A stretch of 64,000 bases of DNA from Blastomussa wellsi (lineage: Eukaryota > Cnidaria > Anthozoa > Scleractinia > Plerogyridae). The position numbers were made by a program, and so were the translations under genes. Shown here one piece after another: positions 1-9,544 of this stretch. A model generated the notes under the pieces. The model saw nothing but the letters and a program-made list of their open reading frames with translations, was not told the origin of the DNA and searched no databases. The stretch covers positions 17,072,310-17,136,309 of the forward strand of contig OX393571.1 in the NCBI GenBank assembly GCA_947652115.1. The letters are read 5' to 3'. The stretch's first letter is position 1; each line of letters starts with the position of its first letter.

Positions 1-920
1 TCCAATTCCCATTTCTCAGATAACTCAGGTGGGAGCTTGGTTTCCAATATTGGAAGGAGGATACAAGAATGGGACATTGGCTTTTCACCCAGGGCCTCCA
101 AAGCTCTAATCCGATTCTTTAGGGTGTCATGGAGATCTCGCAAAGACTCTACCCCTTTGTTTGACCTTGGCTCTAGCTGAACAACTGACCTAACCAAAGA
201 TGAAATAATTATTCTTTTCCTACCAAAGCGATGTTTCAGAGCATCTACAGCATGCTGATAATTGGCACTAGTGACTTCAAATCCTTCGATTGTGTGATAA
301 GCAACCCCTTCAAGTACTGAACGCAGGTAGGTGAATTTCTGCACAGAAGGCACATTGTCATTATTATGAACAGCAGCCTCGAATTGATCCCAAAAATTTT
401 GAAATTTTAGGACATCTCCATCAAACTTGGGTAACTCCAGTTTTGGTAATTTTAAATGTGACTGTTTGTGCTCCGCTGAACCCGAGGTGGTCTGCTCATC
501 TACCTTGGAAACTGATTGTTTAGATATATGCTCTTGAGCTATGTCTAAAGCATTATCAATCACCCTTTGATAATCAATCCACTTTTGAGCTTCTTCAGCA
601 ATTTCATCATCAGAAATAAGTGCAATAATCTCATCTCTTACCTCACTGCAACTGTCCATGTAACCATTCAACTTTTGAACACGGTTTTCCATTCTTATGA
701 CGTTGTTGCTGGAACTTTTGCTCGTCTCAAGTATTACTTGTATCACAGCATCAATGTCCATCTTAAGGATCATTTCTTTTCTTCTTAGCAACTGAATATT
801 ACTTAACTGATGACTGGAAGACTGCGACGACAAATGTTCACCAGTTGATGCTGCAGGCCCGTTGTCAACTGGCAAAGCTTGTTTAGGAACTGCATTAGTC
901 GATTCCTTACTTTCGTTGGG
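1..920 (-). CDS. BEL/Pao-type gag fragment (DUF1759), partial, runs off left edge
   Basis: Read on the minus strand, an open frame without stops runs from the repeat near 930 to base 1. It starts with a Ser/Thr-rich linker (NESKESTNAVPKQ) and a helical stretch (IDAVIQVILETSK). It then gives LPKLELPKFDGD, LKFQNFWDQFEAAVHNN, FTYLRSVLEGVAYHTIEGF and the HRFGRK segment, ending at LPPELSEKWEL. This order is the DUF1759 core of gag-like proteins in BEL/Pao retrotransposons, which package element RNA. Protease, reverse transcriptase and integrase would lie to the left, outside the window. There is no start codon here. The N-terminal part is probably the SAP-domain frame at 1902-2219, cut off by the foldback insert at 921-2013. 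Family assignment is from recalled motif order. Confidence 0.75.
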
Positions 921-2013
921 GATGCACAATGTGCGAGCCAGCGAGGCATGCGAGGCAAGCGAGGCAAACATGTGAGGCATGCGGATTATGCGAGGCAAAC
1001 ATGCGAGGCATGCGGATTATGCGAGGCATGCGGATTATGCGAGGCAGACATGTGAGTCACCAGAAACACGCGAGGCAAGCGGAAACACGTGAGACACAAA
1101 TAAGTCGTTCCCAGTATTTCTTCCCGTCCCTTCTCTTTTGTTCGTGCGCGTGGTGTAGGCCATCTTGATAATAAGGAAGAGATTTTTATCTGCTATCTGC
1201 CTTAATCGTTGCCATCCTTTTCTAAAGGTACGTATTTTTATTATATTATGCTCAATACATCTCTTGACAACCGTTTCGATATTAAAGATATTTGTGACTT
1301 CTATTTTGAATGCATTTGCAAACATGCATCCGCCAGTGGACAAAAACCGTTGCTTCTATCGCTGTTTAGCGAAGTCCTTGGACATGACAGAGGACCATGT
1401 GGTGCAAATGCTTGAATCGTTCATGATTTCCAACCAAGTTATTTCCTGTTTTAACAAGGTACGAATCTGTCCACAATAATTTAGTAAATTGTACGCTATC
1501 AGAACAAGTAATACGGAATGTGCGCAACGAAAAGAATGCATTCATCTTTGGTAGGTCACGTGACCAGAATTAAAAAAGCCCTATAAACTCATGCAACTTA
1601 CATCTGGAGAAGCCAAATCTATGGCATGGCTTTTTCGGAATTTGAGTTACTGAACAAGCTATGACGTCATTAAGTTATTGTGACGTCATAGCTTCGTGAT
1701 CTGATCACGTGGCTTACCAAATATGGTTATGACTACGGGAAGGCAAACTCTAATAGAACAAACAAGCCCAAAAACTAAACCCAGGGTACTAGTGGATTCC
1801 CAGATATGACGGTTGGAAGTCACGATAGTTAAGGTCTACTCCCTTAACTACAAAATGGATGCGACCGATGACTTCTAACCTTCTAACCTTCTTAGGCTTA
1901 TTTATTTAATTTTTTTTTTGCCTCGCATGCCTCGCATGCCTCGCATGCCTCGCATGCCTCGCATGTCTGCCTCGCATGCCTCGCTTGCCTCGCATGCCTC
2001 GCTGGCTCGCATA
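921..2013. mobile_element. Foldback element with inverted 9-bp-repeat arms, inserted in the gag gene
   Basis: The left arm (about 926-1090) is built from variants of CGAGGCATG and CGAGGCAAG. The right arm (about 1919-2013) is built from the reverse complement, TGCCTCGCA. The outer ends match inverted: TGCGAGCCAGCGAGGCATG on the left is the reverse complement of the right end. The arms flank about 830 bp of unrelated sequence. The host frame reads ERSVYN on the right and LCIPNESKE on the left, on the same strand, so the element appears to split one gag gene. No clean target-site duplication is visible because the flanks (CACAAT / ATTGTA) are themselves nearly palindromic. The superfamily is unknown; tandem-repeat arms resemble foldback or Mutator-like elements. 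Confidence 0.55.
1324..1458 (+). other. Possible OTU-like exon inside the foldback element
   Basis: The frame beginning MHPPVDKNRCFYRCLAKSL, followed by TEDHVVQMLESFM, resembles the start of OTU-type cysteine proteases (pattern D-G-N-C-F-x-R, then a helix with E-x-H). Here there is an extra Arg between Asn and Cys. The frame runs into AACAAG followed by GTACGA, a plausible splice donor at about 1459. Some eukaryotic transposons carry OTU domains, which would fit its place inside an element. The downstream His half of an OTU domain was not found. It may be a coincidental frame. Confidence 0.25.
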
Positions 2014-2219
2014 TTGTACACGCTCCTTTCGTTTTGCGAACGCGAAGGCTTCGATTCTTCTTGTTCCATAGCAACGATAAGTCGAGCCATAAGAATTGGT
2101 TTCTTTCCTTTCGCCGGTAATCCTCTCCTTTGTAACTCAGCTTTGACTAGGGAAAGAGACATTTCACTCACAATTTCCTCCGCTGACTGAGACGATGCAA
2201 TGTTGTCTGCCATATTCAA
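1902..2219 (-). CDS. SAP-domain N-terminal part of the split gag gene
   Basis: The frame starts with MADNIASSQSAEEIVSEM (Met codon near 2213, an earlier Met at 2219). It continues with SLSLVKAELQRRGLPAKGKK and LMARLIVAMEQEE. This matches the SAP fold: a helix, a G-L-P/T-x-x-G-K-K turn, then L-x-x-R-L. SAP domains bind DNA. In cnidarian BEL/Pao-like proteins they often lead into a DUF1759 gag region. The last third of the frame (repeats of MRG and EAC) is translation of the right arm of the foldback element and is not native. The natural partner is the DUF1759 frame at 1-920 on the same strand. Confidence 0.55.
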   Translation of the reverse strand: MNMADNIASSQSAEEIVSEMSLSLVKAELQRRGLPAKGKKPILMARLIVAMEQEESKPSRSQNERSVYNMRASEACEASEACEADMRGMRGMRGMRGMRGKKKIK

Positions 2220-2512
2220 TCCTGTGTTCGTTTATCTCGATGTTTACTCTTCTCTTAGTGGGATGTGTGGATGCTTTGCTTCACCAAAATTTCCTAAAAT
2301 CCGACTCCGAAGGACCATAATGTTCTGTTCAGGCTACAAAATAACTTGCTCTCAGGAAATGATTCACAATCACTTTGATGTCCGACGAAAACTAGTACAT
2401 GCTTCGAATCATGACAACTACAATTCTTCGAGTGAAAAGCACATGTTATGCCACCCCATAATACTAACACAACAAATGTCCCCAGTAGGGTGGTCGCATT
2501 ACAAGTCCAGTC

Positions 2513-2779
2513 TCACAGGGGGTCGTGAGGCTCGTCCACAGCGGGTCCTGGCCCGTACATGGCCAATGTGAATTCCATCATGTCTATACTGCCAAATGAA
2601 CTTATACCACCAGGGAAGAACAATTCTTTTCCAGTTTCAATGATGCTGTCAGCTGTTGCATCGATTGACAGACAACCGATAAATCTTCGTGCGTTTAGTT
2701 CAGTGGAATTTATCGCCAGAAAATGTACCAGAAGCTGTGTGAAACATACCTCACTGAATGATGTATCCGCCGTGTCCAT
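2513..2779 (-). pseudogene. Fragment resembling the N-terminal region of HECT/G2E3-like proteins
   Basis: The minus-strand frame contains ADSIIETGKELFFPGG, SSFGSIDMMEFTL and AMYGPGP. I recall the pattern E-L-F-F-P-x-G-x-S-x-F-G-x-x-x-x-M-E from many cnidarian and fish proteins annotated as G2/M-phase E3 ligase-like, where it precedes the HECT region. The frame stops soon after (EPHDPL). No HECT domain follows within reach, so this is a fragment or a single exon. A GT at the end of the recognisable part cannot be assigned. The assignment rests on one short motif and is weak. Confidence 0.3.
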
Positions 2780-2820
2780 CTCAGTACCCGTCTCGGACCT
2801 ACTTGCACGTGGACCACTTA

Positions 2821-2986
2821 GTCACATAACTCGTCATATAACTCGTCAAATAACTCGTCAAATAACTCGTCACATAACTCGTCACATAACTCGTCACATA
2901 ACTCATCAAATAACTCGTCACATAACTCGTCAAATAACTCGTCACATAACTCGTCACATAACTCGTCAAATAACTCGTCACATAAC
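2821..2986. repeat. 12-bp satellite (unit CATAACTCGTCA), left part
   Basis: About 14 copies of a 12-bp unit with few variants (CATAACTCGTCA / AATAACTCGTCA). The same array, in the same orientation, resumes at 4395-4440 on the other side of the foldback element. The two pieces were therefore probably one array. Long frames across it (TSYVTSYL-type) are translated repeat. Confidence 0.9.
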
Positions 2987-4394
2987 GGGTGTCTCGAAAA
3001 CACAGACCTCGAAAACGCAGACCTCAGACCGCAGACCTCGAAAACGCAGACCTCGAAAACACAGACCTCGAAAACACAGACCTCGAAAACACAGACCTCG
3101 AAAACGCAGACCTCGAAAACGCAGACCTCGAAAACACAGACCTCGAAGACACAGACCTTACAAACAAAGACCTAGAAAACACAGACGTGTCACAAACTTC
3201 AAATCGCTAAGTTCGTCTTTTTTTTCCTGTGATTATTTGCTGTTAAGGAGCTGTTTTGTTTCCAATTATCGCTTTACCGCGATATCGAAAAGTCGACAAT
3301 GGAAGGTGTTTCGGTTATGCAAGCAAAACAGTCTTTATCTTGGTGAAAATGCTCTATAAAACTGATAAAAGAGTGAACATATTGTGCAACATGGATATGT
3401 CTCATCATCGATAAGTGGTCTGTATATCAAGAGCTTTGTGACATTCTGACTTACAATCTCTCAAGGCGTCTTGAATTATATTTTCGTCTTTCGCTGGCCA
3501 CTTTTAAGCAGTATTCACAAGTCTCCTATAGCAATTTTCGGTTTGTAAATAGAGACCCGACAGCAGTTTGTCGTAATTGCATGTCTGTTCCAGTTTCATT
3601 TTGTGCTCATACAGCATTGAGCAAAAGTCGACTTTGATTAAGATAAAAAAGCTTTGGTCCATTATCATATCGTTTCCATTAAAAGGAACGATAATACCTC
3701 AAACTAATCGAGGTAGGCTGGTACAAAACGTGCTCATTTGTTTAAGAGGCCTGGAAATCATGGCCAAATACAGTTGTTGTCATTGCGGGATTTGTATGTT
3801 TAAACTATCATAAGACAAAATATTCTTGCTAAGATTGTTGGGAAGTTTTACCCATTTAATATTGTTTCATGTTGTTTTGCGTTCTGTTATTTTAGGGCAT
3901 TCAAAATAAAGAAATCTTTCCCTTTGTAAAGCCAATCTGATTTTGTTTTTGTTTCATTATTTCTTCAATATGCTTCTTATTTCCATAACCTGGTTACCGT
4001 TGCGTGACATCCGGTCATCGATTCTATAATTATCTGTACTGTAATCACATTACAATTTGCGCCTTTGTATGTTGACGATCAACTGCTATTTAGGCCCGAA
4101 AACACCTTCCATTGTCGACTTTTCGATATCGCGGTAAAGCGGTAATTGGAAACAAAACAGCTCCTTAACAGCAAATAATCACAGGAAAAAAAAGACGAAC
4201 TTAGCGATTTGAAGTTTGTGACACGTCTGTGTTTTCTAGCTCTTTGTTTGTAAGGTCTGTGTTTTCGAGGTCTGCGTTTTCGAGGTCTGCGTTTTCGAGG
4301 TCTGTGTTTTCGAGGTCTGTGTTTTCGAGGTCTGTGTTTTCGAGGTCTGCGGTCTGAGGTCTGCGTTTTCGAGGTCTGTGTTTTCGAGACACCC
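2987..4394. mobile_element. Foldback element (1408 bp) with 15-bp-repeat arms and 10-bp flanking direct repeat
   Basis: The left end reads GGGTGTCTCGAAAACACAG and the right end is its reverse complement. Each arm is a tandem array of ACCTCGAAAACACAG-type units (left 3001-3180, right about 4235-4385). The arms go on for about 130 bp of single-copy inverted sequence, ending near 3313 and 4096. About 780 bp of AT-rich DNA lies between them, with no recognisable frame. Both ends are flanked by GTCACATAAC (2977-2986 and 4395-4404). The 10-bp length and long arms suggest a non-autonomous Mutator-like element. Because the target is a 12-bp satellite, a 2-bp deletion would give the same flanks. Confidence 0.8.
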
Positions 4395-4440
4395 GTCACA
4401 TAACTCGTCACATAACTCGTCAAATAATTCTAATTCGTCA
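4395..4440. repeat. 12-bp satellite, right part
   Basis: This continues the CATAACTCGTCA array beyond the foldback element. It decays at AATAATTCTAATTCGTCA and abuts the PLPP-A exon region. Confidence 0.85.
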
Positions 4441-4477
4441 TGGCCCTTTGACGGCTCCGTAGAATACAGTTACTTAC

Positions 4478-4684
4478 CGTAACAACTGGAAAAATAACAG
4501 AGGCAAGCAGTACCGCCCATGTAGGAAGAGTTTCTTTCCTTATGTACGGGTATTTAATGCTGTCATCATCGCAGAAAAAACCTCGTCTGAACGGAGATAT
4601 GACGAGTCCTAACAATGCGCTTGCCAGACCAACGATCAGAAAACACGCTAAGTCTACGACTTGAGAAAACTTTCTAGAGAACAT
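4478..4684 (-). CDS. Phospholipid phosphatase (PLPP/LPP) paralog A, first coding exon only
   Basis: The ATG at 4684 opens 69 codons that end at a strong donor (ACG then GTAAGT, 4472-4477), phase 0. The protein has a hydrophobic first membrane helix (VVDLACFLIVGLASALLG). It then has the family signature RRGFFCDDDSIKYPY, which in vertebrate PLPP1-3 follows helix 1, and the start of helix 2 (WAVLLASVIFPVVT). The exon boundary is at the same place and phase as in PLPP-B and PLPP-C. No exon with the catalytic motifs (KxxxxxxRP, PSGH, SRxxxxxHxxxD) is visible between here and base 1. The rest of the gene is outside the window or lost. PLPPs dephosphorylate lysophosphatidate, phosphatidate and sphingosine-1-phosphate at membranes. 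Confidence 0.8.
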
Positions 4685-4699
4685 CTTTACACGGTATCG

Positions 4700-6970
4700 G
4701 CCAGCGCTTACTATTTCTGATCCAACGCTAAAGATTCGGGATCCTAAATATTAATTTGTGTTGCGTTGATCTCCAACGCAACTTCGGTTTGATGAGTGAC
4801 TTTGTCAATCATTAGAAAGAAACACCGTTTTCGATTGGTTATGTAAGGTTACATGGAATGTCCCTCAGTGGTGGGCGAGTTGCCTCCAGGAGGTGAGGGA
4901 AAGGAGTTCAATGCTTGTCAATCTGTCTCACACCCACTTTTATTTAGTTTTAAAAATGCTTTGCCTTATTATGTCAATATCAAATTTAGTAATTCAATCT
5001 CCGATATATACCCCTAGTTGTACCAAGCCAAGATGCAACATTGGCCGGGGCGTTACAAGGAGAAACACCCATCCCCCGAAGTAATAAGCAGAGCTCCCCC
5101 CGGCATGAGCAGCAAACGTTATTTTAGCACACAACTCAGATATCAGCACTGGTGCACATAGAGAGAGACTTGATATTTCCTAAGAAGAATTTTTTAAAAA
5201 TAATATTAAAATAAACATGCTGTGAATAATATGAAAACAAATTCCGGAACCTTTTGATAAATTGCATGCCTTCAAACAATACAAGGCGTCCCGGAACTCC
5301 GTTAATATCAGGTCAACTCCCAGGAACTGTGTGATAAACCATTTGTCTTCGTTGCATGGCGAGAAATGTGACATTTATTGCTCATTGCAGAGTTTTGCAG
5401 TCCGTTAAAGAGTATCACAGTCAAGTTAACTGATATCATGATCACCTTTTTCTCATGAAATTTTCAAGCAGTATTTGTATAACCGTATGTCTAAGCACCC
5501 TGAAACGTGATACAAACCCAAAACAAGTATTCCTATCTTAGAACTTATCTTTATTCTGCAGAAGTCTAATCAAATTAAAGTTATCGTTTAAGGCCACCAT
5601 ACTTCTCGCTTCAACTTCAACTTTCGATCTCTGAAATAAAACCAGCATAACGGAGTTCTGAAAATCACGTAAAATTCCTCCTTTCCGGTGACTACCCATC
5701 GCCCAGAATGCCATTGTCTTTTGCCGAATCGGTAAAAGTATTCAAAAACGCTTTCCTCTTTTCATGTTAACGAGGTATCATAAAAAAACAGAGTGATTTT
5801 GTTATCTTTTTAAGACCATACGTAAACGCCCAAAATACCGTACAAAAAGTGCGTGGTACTGATGAGCTGAGCTGTCTGTTTTGAAATGTTAAACCTTGCG
5901 TGTGAGACATATTTATAACTTAACAAAGTTAGCACCCTCTGGAGAAGTCAAAAAAAAAGGCCTGTCATGTCATGTGCCTAGTGAAAAACGCAAGCTACTC
6001 GGAAATAAAAAATTTCACGGGGTGTGTTTCCATTTGAGGGTTTTGACTATTTTGCCAGCAGTCTGCACTGTGGTTAAACCAATTATAAAAACGCCCACCA
6101 GGGCCGGAGGATTGTTGTCTTTACTTGATCATGAGGACAGGAAACTTTATCTTGGAGCCATCTGAGACTTGAACTAATCATAAACGCTGTTTAGGAGCAC
6201 CATGTAGAGAGCTAGCGATGAATCGAATTTTCTGGGCATTCCACCAAGTTGTCTTCGCAGACTATACAACAGAGACCCCCAGAGGAAACAAATATCATCA
6301 CGTAAAAAATATCCTTTGATTTTTCCGAAAAAATTACTGTTTTGTCTGCTTCTGTTTGTTCGAAGTGAACATTTTTTTACAATGTCCGGATAAATTATAT
6401 CAGTTTTATCTAAATTTTTCGGCGCAAGAACTTTACTCTCTCGATTCGTCCGGGCAAACAACGGTTTGGTGACTTTTCTCAGTCGTAAAATGGTTGTTTT
6501 ACCTGTAAAACCTTTGGAACTCAGTTTTAATCGAGCGGAAAGGCACTGCCAGGAATATTAAGCGATCAGTGCCGGATATTACTAAGGAGCAGTCACTTCC
6601 GAAACTCATGGTGCCGAAGAAAATTGGAAATTTGGTTGCGAGTAAATTGAGGAAGGAGCTTAATAGAGGCGTGGTTCCTTGGCGTTTTTAGTGTGGCTTC
6701 TTATTCTCTTGGTGACAATTGTTGAGTGAAAGCTGAAAGCACAACGATTCCTTGATAAATGTTTTTTTACATCAAGAAGCAGAACCTAAATTATTTCCGC
6801 CTACACGCAGGCTTACAGGGAAGAGGAATGGAACAGTGCAACCTCGTTCCCGTGCACATTTTCAACAAAATTATATTCTTTCCAAAATCTCAGCCTTGGG
6901 TTTATTCTTAAATATTCTTAAAATTTCACAAATTTCAGCCTCGATATTCATACAAATTATATTCTTATAA
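4700..6970. other. Intergenic stretch, no gene recognised
   Basis: AT-rich DNA with only short, low-complexity frames on either strand (for example 5896-6165 and 6174-6461). These lack recognisable motifs and convincing splice context. I see no clear repeat family here. Confidence 0.5.
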
Positions 6971-6977
6971 AAAAGAA

Positions 6978-7002
6978 AGGGTTAGGGTTAGGGTTAGGGT
7001 TA
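6978..7002 (+). repeat. Interstitial telomere-type repeat (TTAGGG)4
   Basis: The sequence AGGGTTAGGG continues for about four perfect TTAGGG units and ends in TTAATG. TTAGGG is the canonical cnidarian and metazoan telomere unit. Here it is embedded in unique DNA 95 bp from a palindromic MITE. Confidence 0.9.
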
Positions 7003-7097
7003 ATGTGCATTGTTTCAAAGAATCCGATTTTTTTCAGCTCATGCCGTGGCTCGCTCGGTCTGGTCGAACCTTGGTACCGCGATTTGAAATGATTGAT

Positions 7098-7255
7098 CAA
7101 TAGACCACACTTTCTATGGGTTTATAGGGGTAATAACCCACCGGGATGTTTGGGAGAACACGAGAAAAGTTTGTAAATTACGAGCCGCAGGCGAGTGTTT
7201 TACAAACTTTACGAGTGTTCTCCCAAACATCCCAAGTGGGTTATTACCCCTATAG

Positions 7256-7300
<45 letters not shown>

Positions 7301-7795
7301 GTATAACAATATAATTTGGTTTTATCAACTGGGTTGATAATGTCAATTGGCCACCGTAAAGAGATTCAAGAGCTGACGTTTCGATCGTTAGCCCTTCGTC
7401 GGAGCGAATCAAGGAATTGTGCGTCGTGTGTCTTTATATACAGAAAGATGGAGCTTCGCTATTGGCTGGTGCCTGGTAACGTGAAAACTTCGGAATAAAT
7501 TAGTTGAATGAAAAGCGTTCGTTGATACCGTGATTCCTTGATTCGTTGATACCGTGATTCGCTCCGACGAAGGGCTAACGCTCGAAACGTCAGCTCTTGA
7601 ATCTCTTTACGGTGGCCAATTGACATTATCAACCCAGTTGATAAAACCAAATTATATTATTACCCCTATAAACCCATAGAAAGTGTGGTCTATTGCTTTT
7701 ATATAATAATTCAGAAGACGCGCGATATTTCCATGGGTTTACCGGCACAATAAAGCATAGCTGATTGACCAATCAGAGCGCGCGCATCGATATCC
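7098..7795. mobile_element. Palindromic MITE interrupted by a Penelope-like insert
   Basis: The left arm (CAATAGACCACACTTTC, 7098-7254) and right arm (to GTGTGGTCTATTG, 7659-7696) are inverted copies sharing GGGTTATTACCCCTATA. A single-sided extension with TATATAATAATTCAG follows, to about 7795. An uninterrupted relative lies at 38365-38636. The middle (7255-7658) is foreign. Confidence 0.8.
7255..7658. mobile_element. Penelope-like element 3'-end fragment in inverted pair, flanked by a 12-bp TSD
   Basis: The fragment begins GAGGGGGTAAGTTTC and ends CAAATTATATT. It contains two inverted copies of the 3' segment also seen at 17668-17853 and 36260-36426; shared blocks include TTTATCAACTGGGTTGATAA and GAGCTGACGTTTCGA. 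Both sides carry ATTACCCCTATA (7243-7254 and 7659-7670), a 12-bp target duplication in the host MITE. The 36 kb copy links this 3' end to a GIY-YIG frame, hence the Penelope assignment. Inverted terminal segments are a known Penelope feature. Confidence 0.75.
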
Positions 7796-7844
7796 TGGTT
7801 ACAGGGATCGTACTCTATTTGAGCTTTTGAAATTCGATAACTTT

Positions 7845-8082
7845 CCATGACCTTTTCCATGACTTTGACCTTTTCCATGAAATTTGAGCACTTTCTTAGG
7901 AGATCATCTTTCATTTTGGGCACATTTTTACGATTGTCTTGAGAAAAAAACCTAATTGACTTTGTACTATTTTAATAAACATAATTTTCCATGACCCACA
8001 CTTAAATTCCATGACTTTTCAGGCCTGGAAAATGAAATTATAAAATTCCATGACTTTCCAGGTTTTCCATGACCTGTACGAA
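7845..8082. repeat. Interspersed repeat rich in TTCCATGACC/TTTCCATGACTT
   Basis: TTTTCCATGAC-type words recur at least seven times. The right end (CCAGGTTTTCCATGACC) and TTCAGGCCTGGAAAATG suggest a decayed short DNA transposon. No coding capacity is visible. Confidence 0.5.
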
Positions 8083-8083
8083 C

Positions 8084-8786
8084 CCTGTAAAGTTATCAAC
8101 ATTTCGTTTGGGCAGCGCAAGATTCTTTCAAATCAACTCTCTAATACTCAGATCTCCCACAAGCAACGCGAGCGATTTATTTTTCGTCATCCGCGCTCGC
8201 TTCAACTCGCTCTATCGATCGGAACGCGCTGTTCTGTTGGGCTTCGCTAAAACGGGTGTTCTCCAGGCTACTACAGCGTAGGCATTATTGTTTCACCTTC
8301 CCAATTACTTTTTCAAATTGATATTTAGTGGCGAACTGCAAAATACCGAGCAGAACATAGCAAGAGTAATATAATGTGCGTAAAACTAATCGGTAGAGGG
8401 AATGAAGCAGAAGATATAGTATGTTGGTCATTGACCTGTAAAGTTATCAACATTTCGTTTGGGCAGCGCAAGATTCTTTCAAATCAACTCTCTAATACTC
8501 AGATCTCCCACAAGCAACGCGAGCGATTTATTTTTCGTCATCCGCGCTCGCTTCAACTCGCTCTATCGATCGGAACGCGCTGTTCTGTTGGGCTTCGCTA
8601 AAACGGGTGTTCTCCAGGCTACTACAGCGTAGGCATTATTGTTTCACCTTCCCAATTACTTTTTCAAATTGATATTTAGTGGCGAACTGCAAAATACCGA
8701 GCAGAAGATAGCAAGAGTAATATAATGTGCGTAAAACTAATCGGTAGAGGGAATGAAGCAGAAGATATAGTATGTTGGTCATTGAC
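8084..8786. repeat. Tandem duplication, two copies with a 351-bp period, downstream of H2B
   Basis: Copy 1 (8084-8434) and copy 2 (8435-8786) are almost identical from CCTGTAAAGTTATCAAC to GTTGGTCATTGAC. I noticed one difference (GAACATAGC versus GAAGATAGC). The second copy ends about 17 bp before the H2B 3' stem-loop, so the duplication abuts the end of the H2B transcription unit. The apparent frame (8374-8601) is repeat translation. Confidence 0.92.
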
Positions 8787-8802
8787 TTTGATAAAATTTG
8801 GT

Positions 8803-8818
8803 GGCTCCTAAAGGAGCC
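8803..8818 (-). terminator. Histone 3' stem-loop of H2B
   Basis: On the minus strand this reads GGCTCCTTTAGGAGCC: a 6-bp stem with a TTTA loop, 33 bases after the H2B stop codon. It is the metazoan replication-dependent histone mRNA 3'-end signal bound by SLBP. Confidence 0.93.
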
Positions 8819-8850
8819 GTTTGTTTTGGCGGGAAACCCACAAAGTGAGT

Positions 8851-9222
8851 TTACTTGCTGCTGGTGTACTTGGTCACAGCTTTGGTTCCTTCACTGACGG
8901 CGTGTTTGGCCAGTTCACCGGGCAGAAGCAGCCTGATGGCGGTCTGGATCTCGCGGGAGCTGATGGTTGATTTCTTGTTGTAGTGGGCAAGGCGGGAAGC
9001 TTCAGTGGCGATGCGCTCGAAGATGTCGCTGACGAACGAGTTCATGACGCCCATGGCGTTTCTGGAGATACCAGTGTCAGGGTGAACTTGCTTCAACACC
9101 TTGTAGATATAAACAGCATAGCTTTCCTTTCTCTTTGCCCTTCTCTTCTTCTTTCCATCAGCCGCGGCCTTTGCCTTATAGGCTTTCTTCTCGCCTTTCT
9201 TTCCTACAACTTTGGGTGTCAT
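8851..9222 (-). CDS. H2B: Histone H2B
   Basis: A single-exon gene of 123 residues. The basic tail ([21 protein letters not shown]) leads into the H2B fold: [20 protein letters not shown], then [40 protein letters not shown] and [20 protein letters not shown], ending KYTSSK. H2B pairs with H2A in the nucleosome core. The Lys of AVTKYTSSK is the conserved ubiquitinated position (known for the family). It is transcribed divergently from H2A at 9545. A TATAAAT box lies 46 bases upstream of the ATG and a stem-loop lies after the stop. The gene has no introns, as is usual for replication-dependent histones. Confidence 0.98.
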   Translation of the reverse strand: MTPKVVGKKGEKKAYKAKAAADGKKKRRAKRKESYAVYIYKVLKQVHPDTGISRNAMGVMNSFVSDIFERIATEASRLAHYNKKSTISSREIQTAIRLLLPGELAKHAVSEGTKAVTKYTSSK

Positions 9223-9544
9223 GTCTGTAGATCAGAACGGATTTGAATGCTACTCGATGGAACTTGTATTTATACTGGAATGACTGAAAGATGATTAACG
9301 TTAACATACGGATCGAAATCCTCGATTTCTGATTGGTCAATCTATCATAACTGACCGTCGCGTCATAGAAGTTTAACACGTGATTTGTTTATACCTGGAG
9401 TCTTTGTTTTATTCTGTCGAGTGGAAAGTTCTGATTGGTGTATTTCGATCCTCCGCACTTGAATGACGGCGCATGAAAGTCGACTCGCTCGAATATTCTA
9501 TTTCATTCTCTGACAAACATTTTGTGGGTCGCACTTAATAAATC
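9223..9544. promoter_or_regulatory. Shared divergent H2B/H2A promoter
   Basis: A 322-bp spacer between the two start codons. It holds a TATAAAT box for H2B (9268-9274, minus strand) and two GATTGGT (inverted CCAAT) motifs near 9335 and 9434. No clear TATA box lies close to the H2A start. CCAAT boxes are common in S-phase histone promoters. Confidence 0.75.

Noticed and set aside
2559..3359. A 266-codon plus-strand frame with HIT- and RPRKH-type repeats
   Set aside because: It crosses the satellite and the foldback arm; the repeats are translated DNA repeats.
7146..7650. Repeated short frames on both strands (LIMSIGHRKEIQEL-type)
   Set aside because: They are translations of the inverted Penelope 3' segments.
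8050..8601. Two similar coding frames (EIHSRHPRSLQLALS-type)
   Set aside because: They are the same segment of the 351-bp tandem duplication, with no motif.
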